Shown here piece by piece: positions 51,040-62,130 of a stretch of DNA of 64,000 nt. The notes below the pieces were generated by a model. It made no database searches. It was not told where the DNA came from and worked only from the letters and a program-made list of their open reading frames with translations. Position 1 is the stretch's first letter. Each line of letters begins with the position of its first letter. A program made the translations under genes and the position numbers. This stretch comes from Auanema rhodensis. Lineage: Eukaryota; Nematoda; Chromadorea; Rhabditida; Rhabditidae. The stretch spans positions 10,478,001-10,542,000 of the forward strand of contig OZ059895.1 in NCBI GenBank assembly GCA_964057225.1. The letters are read 5' to 3'.

Positions 51040-53110
51040 AATGATTGAAAAAGTAAAACAGATTTTGTTAGCACAGAAACATATTAATCATATTTTAATT
51101 TAAGGCGGGCTCAAGTTGCTATTTTGTTCGATTTTCATGAGAAAATAAAAATTTTAAAATGTTTATTTTTAGCCCTAGAAATACGTGCAACATCTTACTC
51201 AACTCAAAATCAACTGTTTGATAATATAAATTAGGTTTTGTGAGCATATATCCATAGTAATCATGTTTTGCGGCGGTTTCAACTTGCTATTTTGTTTGAT
51301 TTTTATGAAAAATTAAATATTCTAAAACTTTTATTTCTTGTCCTAGAAGTACGTGCTACATCTCTTTAAACTAAGAATTAGTTGATTGAAAAGGCAAAAC
51401 AAATTTTGTTAGCACAGAACCATATTAATCATATTTTCCGGCGGGCTTAAGTTGCTATTTTGTTCAATTTTCATGAAAAAATAAAAATTTTAAAATGTTT
51501 ATTTTTAGCCCTAGAAATACGTGCAACATCTTACTCAACTCAAAATCAACTGTTTGATAATATAAATTAGATTTTGTGAGCATATATCCAAAGTGATCAT
51601 GTTTTGCGGCGGGTTCAACTTGCTATTTCGTTTGATTTTTATGAAAAATTAAATATTCTAAAACTTTTATTTCTTGTCCTAGAAATACGTGCTACATCTC
51701 ATTAAACTAAGAATTAGTTGATTGAAAAGGCAAAACAAATTTTGTGAGCATATACCCATAGTAATCATGTTTTGCGGCGTGCTCAAGTTGCTATTTTGTT
51801 CGATTTTTATGAAAAATTAAATATTTTCAAATGTTTATTTTTCGCCCTAGAAATACGTGCTACATCTCATTAAACTAAGAATTAGTTGATTGAAAAGGCA
51901 AAACAAATTTTGTGAGCATATACCCATAGTAATCATGTTTTGCGGCGTGCTCAAGTTGCTATTTTGTTCGATTTTTATGAAAAATTAAATATTTTCAAAT
52001 GTTTATTTTTCGCCCTAGAAATACGTGCAACATCTTATTATCTAAGAAAATTTGAAAATTAAATGATTGAAAAAGTAAAACAGATTTTGTTAGCACAGAA
52101 ACATATTAATCATATTTTAATTTAAGGCGGGCTCAAGTTGCTATTTTGTTCGATTTTCATGAGAAAATAAAAATTTTAAAATGTTTATTTTTAGCCCTAG
52201 AAATACGTGCAACATCTTACTCAACTCAAAATCAACTGTTTGATAATATAAATTAGGTTTTGTGAGCATATATCCATAGTAATCATGTTTTGCGGCGGTT
52301 TCAACTTGCTATTTTGTTTGATTTTTATGAAAAATTAAATATTCTAAAACTTTTATTTCTTGTCCTAGAAGTACGTGCTACATCTCTTTAAACTAAGAAT
52401 TAGTTGATTGAAAAGGCAAAACAAATTTTGTTAGCACAGAACCATATTAATCATATTTTCCGGCGGGCTTAAGTTGCTATTTTGTTCAATTTTCATGAAA
52501 AAATAAAAATTTTAAAATGTTTATTTTTAGCCCTAGAAATACGTGCAACATCTTACTCAACTCAAAATCAACTGTTTGATAATATAAATTAGATTTTGTG
52601 AGCATATATCCAAAGTGATCATGTTTTGCGGCGGGTTCAACTTGCTATTTCGTTTGATTTTTATGAAAAATTAAATATTCTAAAACTTTTATTTCTTGTC
52701 CTAGAAATACGTGCTACATCTCATTAAACTAAGAATTAGTTGATTGAAAAGGCAAAACAAATTTTGTGAGCATATACCCATAGTAATCATGTTTTGCGGC
52801 GTGCTCAAGTTGCTATTTTGTTCGATTTTTATGAAAAATTAAATATTTTCAAATGTTTATTTTTCGCCCTAGAAATACGTGCTACATCTCATTAAACTAA
52901 GAATTAGTTGATTGAAAAGGCAAAACAAATTTTGTGAGCATATACCCATAGTAATCATGTTTTGCGGCGTGCTCAAGTTGCTATTTTGTTCGATTTTTAT
53001 GAAAAATTAAATATTTTCAAATGTTTATTTTTCGCCCTAGAAATACGTGCAACATCTTATTATCTAAGAAAATTTGAAAATTAAATGATTGAAAAAGTAA
53101 AACAGATTTT
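51040..53110 (+). repeat. 1022-bp tandem duplication
   Basis: Landmarks repeat at offset 1022: the TTTTAATTTAAGG monomer (51094, 52116), TATATCCAAAGTGATC (about 51584, 52606), and the chimeric CGCCCTAGAAATACGTGCTAC junction (about 51845, 52867). The match begins just after TATCT(G/A)AG and ends where the next copy has TTTTACGG. Confidence 0.7.
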
Positions 53111-56100
53111 GTTAGCACAGAAACATATTAATCATATTTTACGGCGGGCTCAAGTTGCTATTTTGTTCGATTTTTATGAAAAATTGAAAATTTTAAAATG
53201 TTTATTTTTAGCCCTAGAAATACGTGCAAAATCTTATTCAACTCAAAATCAACTGTTTGATAATATAAATTAGGTTTTGTGAGCATATATCCATAGTAAT
53301 CATGTTTTGCGGCGGGTTCAACTTGCTATTTCGTTTGATTTTTATGAAAAATTAAATATTTTAAAAATTTTATTTCTTGTCCTAGAAATACGTGCTACAT
53401 CTCATTAAACTAAGAATTAGTTGATTGAGAAGGCAAAACAAATTTTGTTAGCACAGAACCATATTAATCATATTTTCCGGCGGGCTCAAGTTTCTATTTT
53501 GTTCGATTTTCATGAAAAAATAAAAGTTTTAAAATGTTTATTTTTAGCCCTAGAAATACGTGCAACATCTTATTATCTGAGAAAATTTGAAAATTAAATG
53601 ATTGAAAAAGTAAAACAGATTTTGTTAGCACAGAAACATATTAATCATATTTTAATTTAAGGCGGGCTCAAGTTGCTATTTTGTTCGATTTTCATGAGAA
53701 AATAAAAATTTTAAAATGTTTATTTTTAGCCCTAGAAATACGTGCAACATCTTACTCAACTCAAAATCAACTGTTTGATAATATAAATTAGGTTTTGTGA
53801 GCATATATCCATAGTAATCATGTTTTGCGGCGGTTTCAACTTGCTATTTTGTTTGATTTTTATGAAAAATTAAATATTCTAAAACTTTTATTTCTTGTCC
53901 TAGAAGTACGTGCTACATCTCTTTAAACTAAGAATTAGTTGATTGAAAAGGCAAAACAAATTTTGTTAGCACAGAACCATATTAATCATATTTTCCGGCG
54001 GGCTCAAGTTTCTATTTTGTTCGATTTTCATGAAAAAATAAAAGTTTTAAAATGTTTATTTTTAGCCCTAGAAATACGTGCAACATCTTATTATCTGAGA
54101 AAATTTGAAAATTAAATGATTGAAAAAGTAAAACAGATTTTGTTAGCACAGAAACATATTAATCATATTTTAATTTAAGGCGGGCTCAAGTTGCTATTTT
54201 GTTCGATTTTCATGAGAAAATAAAAATTTTAAAATGTTTATTTTTAGCCCTAGAAATACGTGCAACATCTTACTCAACTCAAAATCAACTGTTTGATAAT
54301 ATAAATTAGGTTTTGTGAGCATATATCCATAGTAATCATGTTTTGCGGCGGTTTCAACTTGCTATTTTGTTTGATTTTTATGAAAAAATAAAAATTTTAA
54401 ATTGTTTATTTTTAGCCCTAGAAATACGTGCAACATCTTATTATTTAAGAAAATTTGAAAATTAAATAATTGAAAAAGTAAAACAGATTTTGTTAGCACA
54501 GAAACATATTGATCATATTTTAAGGCGGGCTCAAGTTGCTATTTTGTTCGATTTTTATGAAAAATTGAAAATTTTAAAATGTTTATTTTTAGCCCTAGAA
54601 ATACGTGCAAAATCTTATTCAACTCAAAATCAACTGTTTGATAATATAAATTAGGTTTTGTGAGCATATATCCATAGTAATCATGTTTTGCGGCGGGTTC
54701 AACTTGCTATTTCGTTTGATTTTTATGAAAAATTAAATATTTTAAAAATTTTATTTCTTGTCCTAGAAATACGTGCTACATCTCATTAAACTAAGAATTA
54801 GTTGATTGAGAAGGCAAAACAAATTTTGTTAGCACAGAACCATATTAATCATATTTTCCGGCGGGCTCAAGTTTCTATTTTGTTCGATTTTCATGAAAAA
54901 ATAAAAGTTTTAAAATGTTTATTTTTAGCCCTAGAAATACGTGCAACATCTTATTATCTGAGAAAATTTGAAAATTAAATGATTGAAAAAGTAAAACAGA
55001 TTTTGTTAGCACAGAAACATATTAATCATATTTTAATTTAAGGCGGGCTCAAGTTGCTATTTTGTTCGATTTTCATGAGAAAATAAAAATTTTAAAATGT
55101 TTATTTTTAGCCCTAGAAATACGTGCAACATCTTACTCAACTCAAAATCAACTGTTTGATAATATAAATTAGGTTTTGTGAGCATATATCCATAGTAATC
55201 ATGTTTTGCGGCGGTTTCAACTTGCTATTTTGTTTGATTTTTATGAAAAATTAAATATTCTAAAACTTTTATTTCTTGTCCTAGAAGTACGTGCTACATC
55301 TCTTTAAACTAAGAATTAGTTGATTGAAAAGGCAAAACAAATTTTGTTAGCACAGAACCATATTAATCATATTTTCCGGCGGGCTCAAGTTGCTATTTTG
55401 TTCGATTTTTATGAAAAAATAAAAATTTTAAATTGTTTATTTTTAGCCCTAGAAATACGTGCAACATCTTATTATTTAAGAAAATTTGAAAATTAAATAA
55501 TTGAAAAAGTAAAACAGATTTTGTTAGCACAGAAACATATTGATCATATTTTAAGGCGGGCTCAAGTTGCTATTTTGTTCGATTTTAATGAAAAAATAAA
55601 AATTTTAAAATGTTTATTTTTAGCCCTAGAAATACGTGCAACATCTTACTCAACTCAAAATCAACTGTTTGATAATATAAATTAGGTTTTGTGAGCATTT
55701 ATCCATAGTAATCATGTTTTGCGGCGGTTTCAACTTGCTATTTCGTTTGATTTTTATGAAAAATTAAATATTTTCAAATGTTTATTTTTCGCCCTAGAAA
55801 TACGTGCAACATCTTATTATCTAAGAAAATTTGAAAATTAAATGATTGATAAAGTAAAACAGATTTTGTTAGCACAGAAACATATTGATCATATTTTAAG
55901 GCGGGCTCAAGTTGCTATTTTGTTCGATTTTAATGAAAAAATAAAAATTTTAAAATGTTTATTTTTAGCCCTAGAAATACGTGCAACATCTTACTCAACT
56001 CAAAATCAACTGTTTGATAATATAAATTAGGTTTTGTGAGCATATATCCATAGTAATCATGTTTTGCGGCGGTTTCAACTTGCTATTTCGTTTGATTTTT

Positions 56101-56231
56101 ATGAAAAATTAAATATTCTTAAAATTTTATTTTTTGTCCTAGAAATACGTGCTACATCTCTTTAAACTAAGAATTAGTTGATTGAAAAGGCAAAACAAAT
56201 TTTGTGAGCATATACCCATAGTAATCATGTT

Positions 56232-56543
56232 TTGCGGCGTGCTCAAGTTGCTATTTTGTTCGATTTTTATGAAAAATTAAATATTTTCAAATGTTTATTT
56301 TTCGCCCTAGAAATACGTGCAACATCTTATTATCTAAGAAAATTTGAAAATCAAATGATTGAAAAAGTAAAACAGATTTTGTTAGCACAGAAACATATTA
56401 ATCATATTTTACGGCGGGCTCAAGTTGCTATTTTGTTCGATTTTTATGAAAAATTGAAAATTTTAAAATGTTTATTTTTAGCCCTAGAAATACGTGCAAC
56501 ATCTTATTCAACTCAAAATCAACTGTTTGATAAAATAAATTAG
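56232..56543 (+). other. Fused 103-codon satellite reading frame
   Basis: Here the TAA that normally separates a family C monomer from the following A monomer (AATTAAATGATTG) is CAA (AATCAAATGATTG, near 56351). The frames of two consecutive monomers therefore join. It is not evidence of a gene, but it shows directly that neighbouring monomers share one reading phase. About fifty other monomers carry the unfused 62-codon version; at least twelve of those begin at TTG rather than ATG. I regard all of these as probably non-coding. Confidence 0.5.
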
Positions 56544-56637
56544 GTTTTGTGAGCATATATCCATAGTGATCATGTTTTGCGGCGGGTTCAACTTGCTATT
56601 TCGTTTGATTTTTATGAAAAATTAAATATTCTAAAAA

Positions 56638-59600
56638 TTTTATTTCTTGTCCTAGAAATACGTGCTACATCTCTTTAAACTAAGAATTAGTTGATTGAGA
56701 AGGCAAAACAAATTTTGTTAGCACAGAACCATATTAATCATATTTTCCGGCGGGCTTAAGTTGCTATTTTGTTCAATTTTCATGAAAAAATAAAAATTTT
56801 AAAATGTTTATTTTTAGCCCTAGAAATACGTGCAACATCTTACTCAACTCAAAATCAACTGTTTGATAATATAAATTAGATTTTGTGAGCATATATCCAA
56901 AGTGATCATGTTTTGCGGCGGGTTCAACTTGCTATTTCGTTTGATTTTTATGAAAAATTAAATATTCTAAAACTTTTATTTCTTGTCCTAGAAATACGTG
57001 CTACATCTCATTAAACTAAGAATTAGTTGATTGAAAAGGCAAAACAAATTTTGTGAGCATATACCCATAGTAATCATGTTTTGCGGCGTGCTCAAGTTGC
57101 TATTTTGTTCGATTTTTATGAAAAATTAAATATTTTCAAATGTTTATTTTTCGCCCTAGAAATATGTGCAACATCTTATTATCTAAGAAAATTTGAAAAT
57201 TAAATGATTGAAAAAGTAAAACAGATTTTGTTAGCACAGAAACATATTAATCATATTTTACGGCGGGCTCAAGTTGCTATTTTGTTCGATTTTTATGAAA
57301 AATTGAAAATTTTAAAATGTTTATTTTTAGCCCTAGAAATACGTGCAACATCTTATTCAACTCAAAATCAACTGTTTGATAATGTAAATTAGGTTTTGTG
57401 AGAATATATCCATAGTAATCATGTTTTGCGGCGGGTTCAACTTGCTATTTCGTTTGATTTTTATGAAAAATTAAATATTTTAAAAATTTTATTTCTTGTC
57501 CTAGAAATACGTGCTACATCTCATTAAACTAAGAATTAGTTGATTGAGAAGGCAAAACAAATTTTGTTAGCACAGAACCATATTAATCATATTTTCCGGC
57601 GGGCTCAAGTTTCTATTTTGTTCGATTTTCATGAAAAAATAAAAATTTTAAAATGTTCATTTTTAGCCCTAGAAATACGTGCAACATCTTACTCAACTCA
57701 AAATCAACTGTTTGATAATATAAATTAGGTTTTGTGAGCATATATCCATAGTAATCATGTTTTGCGGCGGTTTCAACTTGCTATTTCGTTTGATTTTTAT
57801 GAAAAATTAAATATTCTAAAACTTTTATTTCTTGTCCTAGAAATACGTGCTACATCTCATTAAACTAAGAATTAGTTGATTGAAAAGGCAAAACAAATTT
57901 TGTTAGCACAGAACCATATTAATCATATTTTCCGGCGGGCTCAAGTTTCTATTTTGTTCGATTTTCATGAAAAAATAAAAGTTTTAAAATGTTTATTTTT
58001 AGCCCTAGAAATACGTGCAACATCTTATTATCTGAGAAAATTTGAAAATTAAATGATTGAAAAAGTAAAACAGATTTTGTTAGCACAGAAACATATTAAT
58101 CATATTTTAATTTAAGGCGGGCTCAAGTTGCTATTTTGTTCGATTTTTATGAAAAATTGAAAATTTTAAAATGTTTATTTTTAGCCCTAGAAATACGTGC
58201 AACATCTTACTCAACTCAAAATCAACTGTTTGATAATATAAATTAGGTTTTGTGAGCATATATCCATAGCAATCATGTTTTGCGGCGGGTTCAACTTGTT
58301 ATTTCGTTTGATTTTTATGAAAAATTAAATATTCTAAAACTTTTATTTCTTGTCCTAGAAATACGTGCTACATCTCATTAAACTAAGAATTAGTTGATTG
58401 AGAAGGCAAAACAAATTTTGTTAGCACAGAACCATATTAATCATATTTTCCGGCGGGCTTAAGTTGCTATTTTGTTCAATTTTCATGAAAAAATAAAAAT
58501 TTTAAAATGTTTATTTTTAGCCCTAGAAATACGTGCAACATCTTACTCAACTCAAAATCAACTGTTTGATAATATAAATTAGGTTTTGTGAGCATATATC
58601 CATAGCAATCATGTTTTGCGGCGGGTTCAACTTGTTATTTCGTTTGATTTTTATGAAAAATTAAATATTCTAAAACTTTTATTTCTTGTCCTAGAAATAC
58701 GTGCTACATCTCTTTAAACTAAGAATTAGTTGATTGAGAAGGCAAAACAAATTTTGTTAGCACAGAACCATATTAATCATATTTTCCGGCGGGCTTAAGT
58801 TGCTATTTTGTTCAATTTTCATGAAAAAATAAAAATTTTAAAATGTTTATTTTTAGCCCTAGAAATACGTGCAACATCTTACTCAACTCAAAATCAACTG
58901 TTTGATAATATAAATTAGATTTTGTGAGCATATATCCAAAGTGATCATGTTTTGCGGCGGGTTCAACTTGCTATTTCGTTTGATTTTTATGAAAAATTAA
59001 ATATTCTAAAACTTTTATTTCTTGTCCTAGAAATACGTGCTACATCTCATTAAACTAAGAATTAGTTGATTGAAAAGGCAAAACAAATTTTGTGAGCATA
59101 TACCCATAGTAATCATGTTTTGCGGCGTGCTCAAGTTGCTATTTTGTTCGATTTTTATGAAAAATTAAATATTTTCAAATGTTTATTTTTCGCCCTAGAA
59201 ATATGTGCAACATCTTATTATCTAAGAAAATTTGAAAATTAAATGATTGAAAAAGTAAAACAGATTTTGTTAGCACAGAAACATATTAATCATATTTTAC
59301 GGCGGGCTCAAGTTGCTATTTTGTTCGATTTTTATGAAAAATTGAAAATTTTAAAATGTTTATTTTTAGCCCTAGAAATACGTGCAACATCTTATTCAAC
59401 TCAAAATCAACTGTTTGATAATGTAAATTAGGTTTTGTGAGAATATATCCATAGTAATCATGTTTTGCGGCGGGTTCAACTTGCTATTTCGTTTGATTTT
59501 TATGAAAAATTAAATATTTTAAAAATTTTATTTCTTGTCCTAGAAATACGTGCTACATCTCATTAAACTAAGAATTAGTTGATTGAGAAGGCAAAACAAA

Positions 59601-60498
59601 TTTTGTTAGCACAGAACCATATTAATCATATTTTCCGGCGGGCTCAAGTTTCTATTTTGTTCGATTTTCATGAAAAAATAAAAATTTTAAAATGTTCATT
59701 TTTAGCCCTAGAAATACGTGCAACATCTTACTCAACTCAAAATCAACTGTTTGATAATATAAATTAGGTTTTGTGAGCATATATCCATAGTAATCATGTT
59801 TTGCGGCGGTTTCAACTTGCTATTTCGTTTGATTTTTATGAAAAATTAAATATTCTAAAACTTTTATTTCTTGTCCTAGAAATACGTGCTACATCTCATT
59901 AAACTAAGAATTAGTTGATTGAAAAGGCAAAACAAATTTTGTTAGCACAGAACCATATTAATCATATTTTCCGGCGGGCTCAAGTTTCTATTTTGTTCGA
60001 TTTTCATGAAAAAATAAAAGTTTTAAAATGTTTATTTTTAGCCCTAGAAATACGTGCAACATCTTATTATCTGAGAAAATTTGAAAATTAAATGATTGAA
60101 AAAGTAAAACAGATTTTGTTAGCACAGAAACATATTAATCATATTTTAATTTAAGGCGGGCTCAAGTTGCTATTTTGTTCGATTTTTATGAAAAATTGAA
60201 AATTTTAAAATGTTTATTTTTAGCCCTAGAAATACGTGCAACATCTTACTCAACTCAAAATCAACTGTTTGATAATATAAATTAGGTTTTGTGAGCATAT
60301 ATCCATAGCAATCATGTTTTGCGGCGGGTTCAACTTGTTATTTCGTTTGATTTTTATGAAAAATTAAATATTCTAAAACTTTTATTTCTTGTCCTAGAAA
60401 TACGTGCTACATCTCATTAAACTAAGAATTAGTTGATTGAGAAGGCAAAACAAATTTTGTTAGCACAGAACCATATTAATCATATTTTCCGGCGGGCT
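56638..60498 (+). repeat. 2039-bp-period duplication (two ~1.82-kb copies)
   Basis: Bases 56638-58459 correspond to 58677-60498 at offset 2039, with no difference at the places compared. Rare shared variants are AATGTAAATTAG (57382, 59421), TTGTGAGAATATATCC (about 57406, 59445) and AAATGTTCATTT (about 57653, 59692). The copies are separated by about 217 bp of ordinary satellite (58460-58676). Confidence 0.75.
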
Positions 60499-61458
60499 CA
60501 AGTTGCTATTTTGTTCGATTTTCATGAAAAAATAAAAGTTTTAAAATGTTTATTTTTAGCCCTACAAATACGTGCAACATCTTATTATCTGAGAAAATTT
60601 GAAAATTAAATGATTGAAAAAGTAAAACAGATTTTGTTAGCACAGAAACATATTGATCATATTTTAAGGCGGGCTCAAGTTGCTATTTTGTTCGATTTTA
60701 ATGAAAAAATAAAAATTTTAAAATGTTTATTTTTAGCCCTAGAAATACGTGCAACATCTTACTCAACTCAAAATCAACTGTTTGATAATATAAATTAGGT
60801 TTTGTGAGCATATATCCATAGTAATCATGTTTTGCGGCGGGTTCAACTTGCTATTTCGTTTGATTTTTATGAAAAATTAAATATTCTAAAACTTTTATTT
60901 CTTGTCCTAGAAATACGTGCTACATCTCATTAAACTAAGAATTAGTTGATTGAGAAGGCAAAACAAATTTTGTTAGCACAGAACCATATTAATCATATTT
61001 TCCGGCGGGCTCAAGTTGCTATTTTGTTCGATTTTTATGAAAAAATAAAAATTTTAAATTGTTTATTTTTAGCCCTAGAAATACGTTCAACATCTTATTA
61101 TCTAAGAAAATTTGAAAATTAAATAATTGAAAAAGTAAAACAGATTTTGTTAGCACAGAAACATATTGATCATATTTTAAGGCGGGCTCAAGTTGCTATT
61201 TTGTTCGATTTTAATGAAAAAATAAAAATTTTAAAATGTTTATTTTTAGCCCTAGAAATACGTGCAACATCTTACTCAACTCAAAATCAACTGTTTGATA
61301 ATATAAATTAGGTTTTGTGAGCATATATCCATAGTAATCATGTTTTGCGGCGGTTTCAACTTGCTATTTCGTTTGATTTTTATGAAAAATTAAATATTCT
61401 TAAAATTTTATTTCTTGTCCTAGAAGTACGTGCTACATCTCTTTAAACTAAGAATTAG

Positions 61459-62130
61459 TTGATTGAGAAGGCAAAACAAATTTTGTTAGCACAGAACCAT
61501 ATTAATCATATTTTCCGGCGGGCTCAAGTTGCTATTTTGCTCGATTTTCATGAAAAAATAAAAATTTTAAAATGTTTATTTTTAGCCCTAGAAATACGTG
61601 CAACATCTTACTCAACTCAAAATCAACTGTTTGATAATATAAATTAGGTTTTGTGAGCATATATCCATAGTAATCATGTTTTGCGGCGGTTTCAACTTGC
61701 TATTTCGTTTGATTTTTATGAAAAATTAAATATTCTTAAAATTTTATTTCTTGTCCTAGAAGTACGTGCTACATCTCTTTAAACTAAGAATTAGTTGATT
61801 GAGAAGGCAAAACAAATTTTGTTAGCACAGAACCATATTAATCATATTTTCCGGCGGGCTCAAGTTGCTATTTTGCTCGATTTTCATGAAAAAATAAAAA
61901 TTTTAAAATGTTTATTTTTAGCCCTAGAAATACGTGCAACATCTTACTCAACTCAAAATCAACTGTTTGATAATATAAATTAGATTTTGTGAGCATATAT
62001 CCATAGTAATCATGTTTTGCGGGGGGTTCAACTTGCTATTTCGTTTGATTTTTATGAAAAATTAAATATTCTTAAAATTTTATTTCTTGTCCTAGAAATA
62101 CGTGCTACATCTCTTTAAACTAAGAATTAG
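61459..62130 (+). repeat. 336-bp A+B dimer, two tandem copies
   Basis: The unit at 61459 is repeated at 61795 (336 bp, two 168-bp monomers). Both share TTTTGCTCGATTTTC, a rare variant of TTTTGTTCGATTTTC, and AGAAGTACGTGC in the following monomer. They differ at AATTAGGTTTTG versus AATTAGATTTTG and GCGGCGG versus GCGGGGG near the end. Confidence 0.75.
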
